Assembly: GCA_021234155.1 (NCBI GenBank)
Contig: JAJEKV010000016.1
Coordinates: forward strand, 19,707,063 to 19,771,062
DNA: 64,000 nt
DNA from: Isoetes taiwanensis
Taxonomy: Eukaryota; Streptophyta; Lycopodiopsida; Isoetales; Isoetaceae
Direction: 5' to 3'
Shown: positions 23,185 through 34,605 of the stretch, piece after piece
How the letters are laid out: each line of letters begins with the position of its first letter
Numbering within the stretch: the stretch's first letter is position 1
Translations under genes and position numbers: made by a program
The notes under the pieces: generated by a model
What the model was told of the DNA's origin: nothing
Database searches by the model: none
Seen by the model: the letters and a program-made list of their open reading frames with translations, nothing else

Positions 23185-24808
23185 AATGGGCCTGCATAAA
23201 AGTAAATATCCTAGTCCGTGAAGCTATGGAGATGCAGACACAACAATGATACAACTATAAAACGCACGTGCTTCAAAAAGGTCGACTATCTATATTTGTT
23301 GTGCTCGCTTGTAGTATCACTTGCTTAGAGACGCAGATCTAAGACATTACGCCCCGGTTGACCGTCAAAAATTTACTTTAAGTTATTTCAACACACATGT
23401 TTATTTGTGCCATTCTAAACCTCGAGGTCTATGCTTAAAACATGTGATATGAGGATCACATCTAAGCTCTAAGTGCGTGTAAATGCCTCCAAGGCCATGC
23501 TATCAATCATGAGATGTCGCCATTTATGGATTGTTATGACCGAAAGCATGTTGGAACATTTTGTCGAAGATAAATCTTCCCATTCTTTGCTTTACCTTTC
23601 TAAATATATCCGATAAGATCCGGCAGTCTTGATCTATTATTATAGAATATTGCACTAATCTCTCATGCATCAAATCTCCTCTCCCCTAAAAATATGGAAC
23701 TTATCGATGGCTCACATTGCATGGCAAATTGAACCGTGATTTATTATGAACTTAACTTCATGTGTTGGCACCCAAAAACCGAAGTTTCCTCAATACATTG
23801 GATGCATCAGATTTTGTATTTGCCTTGTGCATCATGCAAGCAAGCTTTATCTCAAAACTTGCTTTAAAATGCTTGCCCCGTAGTGTACATGTTGAAAGTT
23901 ATCTCGAAGTTATATATTTTCTTCAATTAAGCTTTATTTCAAAACAGAACAAGGTGAAGGGTGATGAACCGTGGTGTTCTCCAGCTTACCGCTATCCTCT
24001 TCATGATAACCGTTCGACGCTTATTTTTTGATGTTGGGTGCGGTGTAACCGGAACTCCACCTCCTTTATTTCGATTCATAGGAGATATGGTGAGAAAAGA
24101 AGCATGAAACTAAACCCAATGCTTCTACAAATGACGGGTTTTACACAGATAAGTACAAAATGTTTATTAACTATCACATTTGGGGTTCAAGTTCTAAATG
24201 TGATCTTTCCGAGCATGCAGAAAACACATGGATGCAAATATACAAATCCAAAGATCCGAGGCTTGGATCCGCTCTGGCGTGGGAGAAAGCTTTCTTATAC
24301 TCTATTCAGTTAATGCTCATTCTTGAGCCAACTAACCGCCTCAAGTCGACATTAAAGGGAAGTCTACTTGTCGTTAGCATTTATTAGACATTATTCACCT
24401 TGCTAGGGTATTGTATAACATGACAGCTTGGTCTCCTCATATGACAGATTAAATAGAATCAAATTTTGAACTTTCTTTATTCACATGTGGCTGCTATATG
24501 ACTATTCTGAATATGATCATAAATCAAGTATAGTTACTATAGAATAGCTTAAATCTCACTCCAAAAGCTTTTATCTATTGAAGTAGACGTGCATTCTATT
24601 GATAGTAATGAAGGTCAATACCATGGTATTGGTCGCTCCCAAATGTGATCCGGTTTAACATATCTTGTTTAAAATGATTCTAGAAGTCTTCTTGTCTTCT
24701 ACCATAGTAATGTCCGGTACCCAATAATGGTTCTCGAGGGGTTCCTCGAGGCCCCACCTCGAGACCGATAAGTTCAAGGCTCGGGAGTTTTGGACATACC
24801 GCTATATA
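23185..24808. repeat. Duplicated segment, copy 1, right part
   Basis: Corresponds to 26,674-28,287. A fragment near 24,160-24,390 translates as KMFINYHIWGSSSKCDL and continues through HAENTWMQIYKSKDPRLG, which looks coding but is not assigned to a family. Differences from copy 2 cluster at CTG/CAG sites. The similarity stops at GGCTATATA, where copy 2 runs into another repeat. Confidence 0.95.
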
Positions 24809-25379
24809 TTCTGTGGACTTCATTATACTTGGGTTTAACCAGTGCCGGATCCGGAGAACCACTTGTATAATTATTCTCTTGTTCTCTTACGCTATGTATG
24901 GATCTATCCATTGCCGAAAAGTTTTGACCGATTGGATTGAACAATGGAAAATTTTGGGTAACCCCCGCATCATAGTTGGTTGTCTATGCCGTACTTTTGC
25001 GGGTAATCTTGAGCATGATCGAATGCTTAGGCGTGTTATACTAGAAAGATGATTACATAATATTTACCAGCCATGGAACCAAAATTACATGGTGTTCCAA
25101 ATTTTATTTACGCCACTTGCCCGCGCGGCATGTGATCCTTCAAATTAGCCCTTGGGTCGACTATGATACTTTATGGCTTTCTAGCCGCTCACTTATTGTT
25201 CATTAATGCAATGGGTTTGTCCCAAACAATTGTAATTGAGAAACTTTTATACAGCTGGAGCATCTTATTATGTCGCTTTTGACAACAAAGTTTTGAAAGG
25301 GATACGTGACCACGTTTGGTATCATTGTCCACCGGTATGTTCCTCAATAAATTTATGCTTTTAATACATTATGAATCAT
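24809..25379 (+). other. Continuation of copy 1 with coding-like debris
   Basis: The plus frame at 24,813-25,052 reads MYGSIHCRKVLTDWIEQWK, then GNLEHDRMLRRVILER. After a frame change it continues with LHNIYQPWNQNYMVFQIL. It looks like decayed coding sequence of a transposon, but I cannot place it in a family. Confidence 0.3.
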
Positions 25380-25515
25380 CTTAAGGCCAAGGGCGGGGGT
25401 CTCTATGGAGTATAGGGACCCTCCCATACTCCTTTTATAGGGCTCTGCTTTCTGCCTTCCCAGAGGGGAGGTAGGGCCAATTTTATATATATCTATAAAT
25501 ATAAATATATATTCA
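25380..25515. repeat. Element 3' end: hairpin, GAGGTAGG and TA-rich tail
   Basis: GGAGTATAGGGACCC and CTCCCATACTCC form a near-perfect hairpin. GGGAGGTAGG and a run of TATATATCTATAAATATAAATATA follow. The same layout (hairpin, GAGGTAGGTGC, TATATA-AATATATA) ends the 7.5-kb reverse-transcriptase elements at 56,243 and 63,767, which suggests a related element ends here. Confidence 0.55.
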
Positions 25516-25556
25516 ATGTTCAATTGGTTGTTTCTTCTTTTGCTAAACTTGCAAGG

Positions 25557-28287
25557 ATCAAATAAATGTGCACATGGTACATACCATGCAAGTAAGCTTT
25601 TGTTACGCATTGGTGCCAAAGATTTGTAGTGTCATGTGGAAGTTCACCAAGATGCATGCCATGAAATGACAATTTGGTACGTGGAAAGCCCATCTCTTAC
25701 ATCTCTATGATACCTTTGTTTCTTAGGGGCATTGTTATAAAAAAATAGCACTAAGCTCCTCTAGTAAAATGGCACCATGTTTCTCTAGCAAAATGCCTAA
25801 ACAAGCTTTGTTTCTATGGAGCTTGACATCTATGGTTCTATAGCATGAGCACTACGCTTCTATAGCAAAATGCCTAAACAAGCTTTTATTTCTATGGACT
25901 TTGACAACTAGGGTCTATAGCATGATTGCTCATGATAGGACCCACTTTGTGAAATTTTAGCATCTACGTAAGGGATGCTTTTATCTTTTACTTAGCATTT
26001 ACGTAAGGGATGCTTTTGCTTAACATTTTTTATTATGTATAAATGGCTTAGCCCTTTTGTTTGCATGTACGCCACTTGTTGGTATTTACTTTATTATTTG
26101 CATGCACACCTTTTGGTTCTAACATTACGAGCATAGAAATGGATCATTGTCATTTCCAAAGACAACTAGAGGTATGTCTTCGTAAAGCTTAAACATCATG
26201 TGCATACTTCTCTTGGCTAATCACGGGGTGGTTTATCACATGGGAAGGCAAATATTTGTGACCTAAATAGTTTTTCTAGGGTTTTCTTCTTGAGCGCCGT
26301 CATTTCTGTGCTCCACAGACCTAGCCATGATTCTCTTTCAAGAGCTTACTTGGGCATATTTGAATCAGAAGATAGCTATTTTTCTCCGTCATTTTGCCAC
26401 AAACATCTTCCTGTTCCAGCTTTATTCATTGTGGAAAGTTCACGATTATGCAAGCACCATTTCTTCGTTGATTTCTTCGTTGTAGATCCTCGTTGTAAAT
26501 CCGGTCATTCAATCTGTTATACAAGTCATCAATTATGCTGTTCCATTACTTCCAAGATGCTGTGTCAATGTTGCACTCATACATGAGCTAAGCTCCATCA
26601 CTTAGATTGCTGGTTTCCATCACAGTAGACATTGCAGACATGTCTAATTTCCATTCTCATGCGCTTGGACCTCAATGGGCCTGTACAACAGAAATATCCT
26701 AGTCTGTGAAGCTATGGAGATGCAGACACAACAATGATACAACTATAAAACGACGTGCTTCAAAAAGGTCAGACTATCTATATTTGTTGTGCTGTTGTAG
26801 TATCACTTGCTTAGAGACAGAGATCTAAGACATTACGTCTGATTTGACTGTCAAAATTTACGGTAAGTTATTTCAACACACATGTTTATTTGTGCCATTC
26901 TAAACCTGAGGTCTACTGCTTAAAACATGTGATATGAGGATCACATCTAAGCTCTAAGTGCAGGTAAATGCCTCCAAGGCCATGCTATCAATCATGAGAT
27001 GCTGCCATTTATGGATTGTTATGACCGAGCATGTTGGAACAGCTTGTCAGCATAAATCTTCCCATTACTGCTTTATCTTTCTAAATATATCTGATAAGAT
27101 CCGAAGTACTGATCTATTATTATAGAATATTGCACTAATCTCTCATGCATCAAATCTCTGTCTCCCTAAAAAATATGGAACTTATGCGATGGCTCACATT
27201 GCATGGCAGCTGAACCAGATTTATTATGAACTTAACTTCATGTGTTGGCACCCAAAACTGAGTTTCACTCAATACATTGGATGCATCAGATTTTGTATTT
27301 GCCTTGTGCATCATGCAAGCAAGCTTTATCTCAAAACTTGCTGAAAATGCTTGCCCTGGTAGCTGTACATGTTGAAAGTTATCTGAGTTATATATTTTCT
27401 TCAATTAAGCTTTATTTCAAACAGAACAAGGTGAAGGGTGATGAACCGTGGTGTTCTCCAGCTTACCTGCTATCCTCTTCATGATAACCGTTCTGACGCT
27501 TATTTTTGATGTTGGGTGCAGGTAACCGGAACTCCACCTCCTTTATTTCTGATTCATAGGAGATATGGTGAGAAAAGAAGCATGAAACTAAACTGAATGC
27601 TTCTACAAATGACGGGTTTTACACAGATAAGTACAAAATGTTTATTAACTATCACATTTGGGGTTCAAGTTCTAAATGTGATCTTTCTGAGCATGCAGAA
27701 ACACATGGATGCAAATATACAAATCCAAAGATCTGAGGCTTGGATCTGCTCCTGCGTAGGAGAAAGCTTTCTTATACTCTATTCAGTTAATGCTCATTCT
27801 TGAGCCAACTAACTGCTTCAAGCTGACATTAAAGGGAAGTCTACTTGTCGTTAGCATTTATTAGACATTATTCACCTTGCTAGGGGGTATTGTATAACAT
27901 GACAGTTTGGTCTCCTCATATGACAGTTAAATAGAATCTGAAATTTTGAACTTTCTTTATTCACATGTGGCTGCTATATGACTATTCTGAATATGATCAT
28001 AAATCAAGTATAGTTACTATAGAATAGCTTAAATCTCACCCAAAAGCTTTTATCTATTGAAGTAGACGCATTCTATTGATAGTAATGAAGGTCAATACCA
28101 TGGTATTGGTCGTTCCCAGTCTGTGATCTGGTTTAACATATCTTGTTTAAAATGATTCTAGAAGTCTTCTTGTCTTCTACCATAGTAATGTCTGTACCCA
28201 ATAATGGTTCTCCAGGGTTCCTCGAGGCCTGACCTCGAGACTGATAAGTTCGAAGGGTCTGGGAGTTTTGGACATACTGGCTATATA
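25557..28287. repeat. Duplicated segment, copy 2 (uninterrupted)
   Basis: Carries the empty site of the TIR element: a single AATG at 26,674-26,677 in CTCAATGGGCCTG, where copy 1 has the 8.9-kb insertion. The copy is cut at 28,287 by a TA run and the GAATC satellite element. Length 2,731 bp, against about 2,750 bp for copy 1 without its insertion. Confidence 0.95.
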
Positions 28288-28850
28288 TATATATCATAAT
28301 ATATATAAAATTACTTTGGATGCCCCCATGAAATAGATATCTATATATTCAAAACGATCTAGGCCGTTCGTTTGAAAATAGGTGAGGTGGTGAACATATA
28401 GCCATTGGATCTCCATGGGGGCATGCATGGGCATGCATGGGGGCATGCACCACATCCCCAAGCCATTGGATCAAAAGGGGAGAAGTAATCCTAGCCCTTA
28501 AATTTTGTGAGGAAGGTGCAAGGAAGGTGCCAAAAAGTGAATTTGGTGCAAAGGACATCAGATTAGATCAAAGGGTAAGGATAAATCCTAACCCTTAACG
28601 TTTTATATTAAATTGATATTTTTTTTTAAAAGAGGTGAGGTGGCACTCTCATTAATAAAAAGTTTAAAAGCATTTATGAATGCACCTTCCAAGAAGCTTC
28701 TTTTTTTTAATCGCATTCAAACGCATCGAACTTGCGCATTTGGGAGGTGCCTGATGAAGGTGGGATCTATGCGATTAGATTCCTCTCGTCGAGAGCTTTC
28801 CAATGACTGATGCTTTGGCACTATTCCGTTGCAATTGGAGCCAAGATGAT

Positions 28851-31133
28851 CAGATTCTAAGAATCTTCTTAGAATGTTAGAACTTTACGAAATCTATGGT
28901 AATTTAAGGGAATCTAGGAGAATCTTCATGGGATCTTTATGAATCTAGAGGAATCTCAATAGAACCTTAGGGAATCAAGAATCTCAAGAGAATCTTTAGG
29001 ATTCTTGGGAGAATCTTTGGGAATCTAGGGGAATCCTCATAATATCTCAGGGAAGCTAAGAGAATCTACATAGAATGTTGGGGAATGTAGAGGAATCTTG
29101 GAATAATCTTTGTTAGGGAATCTCAAGAGAATCTTAGGGACTATGGGAACCTCAAGAGGATCTATGGGGATCTAGGGGAATCTTCATAGCATCTTAGAGA
29201 ATCTAGAAAAATCTAGATAGAATCTTGGGGAATCTATATGAATCTTGACAGAATAGTTCAGAATGTAGGGAATCTCGATGGAATCTTTAAGAATTTAGGG
29301 GAATCTTGATGAAATATTGGAGAACCCAAGGAAATCTTCATAGGATCCAAGGAAATCTTCATAGGATCCAAGGGAATCTACATAGAATTGTGGGGAATCT
29401 AGGTGAATCTTGGGACAATTTTTGAGGATCTATGGGAATCTCGAGAGAATTTATGGAAACCTAAGGAAATTTTCATAGAATCTAGGAGAATCTACATAGA
29501 ATCTTTAAAAATCTAGGGGAATCTTGATGGAATCTCTTAGACTCTATAGGAATCTTGATTGAATCTCAATCTTCACAGTATCTAAGGGAATCTAAAGGAA
29601 TCTCAATAATATCTTTAGGAATGTAGGGGAATCTTGATGAAATCTTTGAGAAACTATAGGAATCTTCATAGAATCGAAGGAATCAAGAGACTATACAAAG
29701 AATCATGGAAAATCTAGGTGAATCTCCGGGCAATCTCTAGGAATCTAGGGGAATTTCGAGAGGATGTAAGGATATCGAGGGGAATCTTCATAGAATATCT
29801 GAGAACCTAGGGGAATCTTCTTAGGATCTCAGAGAATCTACATAGAATCTTGAAGAATTTTGTGAATCTTGAGAGAATATTTGGGAATCTTGATGGGATC
29901 TTTGAGATTCTAGGGAATCTTGATGGAATCTTGGGGACATAAGGGAATCTACATATGATCTAAAGGAATCTTCATAAAATCTTCAATAATCGAGGGGAAT
30001 CTTGGAGAACCTAAAGGAATCTTCATAGAATCTAGGGGAATCTAAAAGTATCTTCATAAAATCTTTGGAAATCTTGGGGAATCTTGATGGAATCATGGAG
30101 AATCTAGAGGAATCTATATAGAATCTTTGGGAATCTTGATGGAATTGCGAAGAATCTAGAGGAATCTTTATAGAATCTATGGGAATCCAAGATAATCTAC
30201 ATAAAACCATGGGGAATCTGGGTGAATCTTGAGGCATCTTTAGGAATGTAGGGGAATCTCGAGAGAATTTATGGGAACCGATCGAAATTTTTGATAATTT
30301 AGAGGAATCTTGATAGAATCTTAGAGAATCTAGGAAAATATACATAGAATCTTGAGAAAACTATGTGAATCTTGAGAGAATCTAGGAGAATCTTCATGGA
30401 ATCTTGGAGAACCTAAGAGAATCTTTCTATGATCTAAAGGAATCTTCATAAAAGCTTTAGGAATCTAGGGGAATCTTGATGAAATCATGGAGAACCTAAA
30501 GGACTCTTTATATAAGCCAAGGGAATCCAAGAGAATCTACATAGAATCGTGGCGAATCTTGGGGCATCTTTTGGAATCTCGAGAGAATTTACGGGAATCT
30601 AGGGAATCTTCTTAGAATATTTGAGAATCCAGGGAATATTGATAGAACCTTAGAGAATCTAAGAGATTCTTTGGGAATCTAGGAGAATCTATAAGAATCT
30701 AAGGGAATCTTGATGGAATCTAAAGGAATCTTTATATGATCTAAAGGAATCTTTAAGAATCTGGGGGAATCTTGATGAAATCTTATAGAACTTAAAGGAA
30801 TCTTCATAGAATCTAAAGGAATCCAAGAGAATCTACGTAGAATCCTAGGGAGTCTAGGTGAATGTTGAGACAATAGTTGGGAATCTAGGGCAATCTCAAT
30901 AGAATCTATGGGAATCTATGGGAATCTATGACAAAACTTTGAGAATTTAGGGGAATCCAAGGGAATCTTAATAAAATCTTCGATAATATAGGGGAATCTA
31001 GGCGAATCTTTATTAAAATTGAATGAATCTAGGGAATCTACATAGAATCTTGAGGAACCTATGCGAATCTTCGAATAGTTTTTGGAAATCTAGAAAAATC
31101 TCTGTAGAATCTTAAAAATCTAGGGGAATCTTT
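28851..31133. repeat. GAATC satellite array, 2.3 kb
   Basis: Diverged tandem sequence built from GAATCT words spaced about 10-11 bp apart, with linkers such as TTGGG, AGGG, CATA and GATG. Higher-order phrases (GGGAATCTAGGGGAATCTTS) recur. Minus-strand frames across it read repeating DSPRF and LDSIKIP units and are not genes. Confidence 0.95.
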
Positions 31134-31509
31134 CACACTGATGTGTTTTGCAGGGTCGGCTTCACACAATGCTTCATAGGGTGGATTTGGTGTTGCCAAT
31201 CTTTAGTCGTTAGACCAAAAGGGAAGGAAAAATCCTAACCATTATTTTTTTAATTAAATTGTAATTTTTTATATTAAAGGAGGTGAGGTGGCACCGCCAT
31301 AAATAAAAAAGTAATGAGGTGGCAAAAGCATTTTAGAAATGCACTTTCTAGGAAGCTTCCTTTTTCATAACGACCTTCAAAGGCCCGTAACTTGCAGCAG
31401 AGGGGTCGGCTGAAGGTGCGGCCCACATTTTGAATTCCTCTCGTCGAGTGCTTTCCAATGAATGATGCTTTGGCGTCATTCTGTCGCAGTTGGAGTCAAT
31501 GTGATCGAA

Positions 31510-31880
31510 TTCTAAGAATCTTCTTGGAATCTTAGAATTTTATGGAATTATGGGAATCTACGGGAATCTCCATAGAATCTTTGAGATTCTTCTCCATTAA
31601 TCTCCATAGAATCTTTGAGATCCATTATGGGAATCTACGGGAATCTCCATAGAATCTTTGAGAATCTTGGAGAAGCTATAGGAATCACAAGAGAATCTTT
31701 GAGAATCTAGGGGAATCTTGAAGAATATAGGAGGATCTACATAGAAACTTGAAGAATCTAGAGAAATCTTGGGATCTCAAGATCTTAAGGAATAATGGAA
31801 AAATCTGAAGAGAATCTTAAGGAATTTATGGAAATCTCAAGAGAATCTTTGAGAATCCAGTAGAATCTAAAAGATATATC
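31510..31880. repeat. GAATC satellite array, second block
   Basis: Same 10-bp-spaced GAATCT words as the larger block, following a second copy of the element head. It includes a short internal duplication around TTAATCTCCATAGAATCTTTGAG. Confidence 0.9.
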
Positions 31881-31970
31881 TCTGTATTTGGCTTTTAGTT
31901 GGATTTATACAGTCCCTAACTCGTACAGGCCCTACATAGTACAAAGACTTGTATATCCTTATATATATAC

Positions 31971-32420
31971 AATTATATGGAGGTCTGCATCAATGGTGTA
32001 GAGATTGATCTCGGCCGTCCATCTTTGGACGGCCCAGACGGTGCCACCTCTTAACACCCCAAGCATCCCCCCTTATTTGGGGCTTTTAATCTGGGCCCTT
32101 GAAATTGGGGCATTTTATCTAGACCGTCGATTAAAATTATTTGGGGCTTTTCATATGGGCCGTCGGATTAAAAGGGAAGGTCAAATCTTGGCCGTCAATT
32201 TTGGATAGGAAGTTGCAGGGAAGGTGATAGAATTGGGGCTTTTAATCCAGATCATTGGAATTGGGGCTTCTAATCTCTTCCCTTGATTTAAAAGTCAAGG
32301 AAATTTAATGGGCAAAGAAATTTAATGTCCACCTTCATGAGGTGGCAATGCACATTAATTAAAAATCATCCAAAGGATAATATCCACTTTTCTCTGTTCT
32401 CGGTTCCGGCCGGCTTGTGG
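31971..32420. repeat. TTGGGGCTTTTAATC repeat region
   Basis: Five copies of TTGGGGCNTTTWATC-like words occur at about 32,077, 32,105, 32,140, 32,233 and 32,261, each followed by a GGCC/GACC-type phrase. A palindromic GGCCGTCC...GGACGGCC hairpin lies at about 32,013-32,037. This resembles the non-coding end of a transposon that carries the gene fragments further right. Confidence 0.6.
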
Positions 32421-32629
32421 TCTGGCTATGGCGGAGAGAGCGGGATATGACGACGACGTTTGTGAATCCCTCAGATAACCCAGCTTTTCCTTGATTGGCT
32501 ATCTTGGGAATGGCGACCCTAGGTCACCGCAGCTATGGCAGGGCGTTTATTTTGAACATTTCAATGACTCCATTGGTCCTGCAGATTATTGAGCTAAAGA
32601 ATCTCATGTTCTCTGGTATGAATGCATTG

Positions 32630-32795
32630 TTTGGCATTATGTAATCCGTTTTTGTTCCTCTATTTTTTCTAACTTGCATTTGATTCGTCTATTTTTAACT
32701 TGCAACAAAATTATTGGTAGCATCACCGATAATCTCGAGGTCTTTCAGGCCTTAGCATTTTATGGTGGAGATATGGTATGTAGGAAGCATTTCAA
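32630..32795 (+). repeat. Duplicated exon-flanking segment, copy 1
   Basis: Matches 34,109-34,300: TTGGCATTATGTAATCCG, a shared intron-like stretch, ATTGGTAGCATCA, TTTTATGGTGGAGAT and GTATGTAGGAAGCATTT. This copy lacks about 27 bp of the exon end and has lost the acceptor AG. Confidence 0.9.
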
Positions 32796-32947
32796 ATGAA
32801 AAAATAAGGAATGAGTTTTCATTGCTCGTAATCGTGTTTATGGATGCAGGTAGAAGGTTTAGCACGACAGCTCTATTGATACTGCTTGTCCCCATGGTCG
32901 GGCGCCTTCTTCCAAAGTTGTAGCTTATTTAATAATGCATTGCAAAC

Positions 32948-33354
32948 CGTACTATTATGGTGCCAATGAATTCATCGACCAGATTGAGAATCTCTCGCAG
33001 ATCTAGAGCCCTTCAATTTGGAATCGGATAAATGGGGCGGAATGTGCGACCATATTCAGCACCACCGCAAATTTTTAAAAGATATATCAAATTTCTTGAA
33101 TCCATGGTAGGATTATGGGCCTAGATCTGCCTTACGGTGGTCATCTTACACATGGTTATTATACATCCGGTGGAAAGAAGATTTCAAATGACTTGATTTA
33201 TTTTGAGAGTTTGTTGTATAAGGTGGATCCCAACACCGCTACATTGATTTTGTAAAGCTAGAGGAGAAGGCTTTGGATTTCGGTGTCGCATGATAATGCA
33301 GGAGGTAGTGCATACCCTAGGGATTGGGACTATGCCAAGCTACGTGCTATTGCG
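32948..33354 (+). pseudogene. Serine hydroxymethyltransferase fragment
   Basis: SHMT interconverts serine and glycine with a tetrahydrofolate one-carbon unit. Fragments in order are YYYGANEFIDQIENL (32,951), a KWG-like segment near 33,030, [18 protein letters not shown] continuing into [15 protein letters not shown] (33,108-33,236), [14 protein letters not shown] in the next frame (about 33,240-33,282) and GGSAYPRDWDYAKLRAIA (33,301-33,354). These are highly conserved stretches of the N-terminal half of the enzyme. The GGSAYPRDWDYA wording is typical of plant organellar forms. The lysine that binds pyridoxal phosphate lies further downstream and is absent. No introns interrupt the fragment. 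A CAGG-to-CCG difference (AACACCGCTAC) explains one frame break. It is either a transposon-captured copy or a retro-copy fragment. Confidence 0.85.
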
Positions 33355-33820
33355 TATACTGAAGCTATCTAATCCAACGCTTGAATTCAAATTTCTCATC
33401 TAAAATTTAATGAACTCGTCACTAATGTTATATTGAAGAATTTGTATGCGTTTGCTTCAATATGCACTTATCGTATAGTTGCATTCTCAATCCTTTGACG
33501 CCTAAAACCGGTCTTCAAACAAGGTTTATTTTGTAAATAAACATTAGGAATCTTTAGTCGTTTCTTTGATCTAAAGCTTTCTATTTTGGTTTAGCTATGG
33601 CGACAAATGCAAAATGCACCAAGAAAGCTCAAATTGATCCGAAAGTGCTTTGGAGACAACAAAGTTATGCATTAACCTACAATCTTTCTTTCTTTCTTCT
33701 ACAATCTACAATCTTTATGCTTGATTTATGTGGATTGAGCTATGGCTAAGCTTGAAAATGCGATTCTTGAGTTTGAGCATGTGCTAAGCCATGTCTAATA
33801 TGTTTTTTTCTTACATTTAG

Positions 33821-33985
33821 CATGTCTTTCTATGCACCTGTTTGTTTAGACAATGTGACAAATGTGCCAATGGAGGAACCCACACTTTGTGGGAAATATC
33901 GCGAGCTTAAACTGTGACAAATGAGCACTGATACATGTGACAAATGTGCCAATGGAGGAACTTGCAACTGTGGAAAATACTGCAG
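33821..33985 (+). pseudogene. Cysteine-rich duplicated exon, metallothionein-like
   Basis: After an acceptor TTCTTACATTTAG (ending 33,820) the plus frame reads QCDKCANGGTHTLW at 33,851. A second copy at 33,933 reads TCDKCANGGTCNCGKYC and ends at a donor, CAG|GTAGAT. The Cys spacing (CxxC...CxCxxxC) recalls plant metallothioneins. The first copy has lost the CNCGKYC part by changes of the CTG-to-TCG kind (TACTGC to TATCGC). I am not certain of the family, and an in-frame stop separates the copies. Confidence 0.3.
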
Positions 33986-34108
33986 GTAGATCTCCTTTAG
34001 ATGTACTGAAGATTTCCTGCAGAATATTGTCATGTAACTTTTCTATTGTCTATTCTATGTTTTTTTTAATATAGCTGAAGATCTTGTGTGCCTGTATTTG
34101 TATATGCT

Positions 34109-34300
34109 TTGGCATTATGTAATCCGTTTTTGTTCCTCTATTTTTTCTAACGCATTTGATTCGTCTATTTTTAACTTGCAACAGGTTATTGGTAGCATCA
34201 GCTCGATAATCTGGAGGTCTTTCTGTGCCTTAGCATTTTATGGTGGAGATGGAATACCGAAGTTTCTTTGTGACACTATGGTATGTAGGAAGCATTTTCT
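34109..34300 (+). repeat. Duplicated exon-flanking segment, copy 2
   Basis: The more complete copy, with an intact acceptor (TTAACTTGCAACAG) and donor (ATG|GTATGTAGG). See 32,630-32,795 for the damaged partner about 1.48 kb upstream. Confidence 0.9.
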
Positions 34301-34446
34301 CTGATGCAAAGCTTGCATTTGCATCTCAGGAAAGGACTCTTTGGTTTACCTAGTTAATGGCATTACTCTAACTCGGCGCTTCTTTGTTGCAGAATGTTTT
34401 AGCATATTGCGTACATTTGCATGTTTTCTGTCTGAATCGTGCATAA
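34185..34446 (+). CDS. Last two exons of an unrecognised gene
   Basis: Exon 34,185-34,280 (96 nt, phase 0 at both ends) encodes VIGSISSIIWRSFCALAFYG and ends DTM before GTATGTAGG. The next acceptor, TCTTTGTTGCAG, opens at 34,393 with NVLAYCVHLHVFCLNRA and a TAA at 34,444. Both splice sites are good and the frame holds. I do not recognise the protein, and the upstream exons are not found. It may be part of the same captured DNA as the SHMT fragment. Confidence 0.35.
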
Positions 34447-34605
34447 TCGTTGGCAACAAATATATTGATGACGGAGGTATTCTGGCATCATGGACCACTT
34501 TGGGTATTGGAACAGGGATGCCTATCAACTATACAGCATTGCTTGCAGTGGTTGCATTACCTCTCAGTAAAAACAGGAGAGAATTGGAGTTACAGTCAAA
34601 TTTCT

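Larger units (their letters stand above)
28288..31952. mobile_element. GAATC-satellite element E1 (family shared with 41.5-43.0 kb)
   Basis: Begins at a TA run, has a head with GCATGCATGGGGGCATGCACC, GAGGAAGGTGCAAGGAAGGT and GGAGGTGAGGTGGCAC, then the satellite. A second, diverged head (31,139-31,505) and a second, shorter satellite follow. It ends CATAGTACAAAGACTTG at another TA run. The same head order and a related tail are found in E2. No coding potential is seen; transposition type unknown. Confidence 0.7.

Noticed and set aside
29983-30873. Minus frames with repeating DSPRF and LDSIKIP units
   Set aside because: They are translations of the 10-bp GAATC satellite and drift in unit length.
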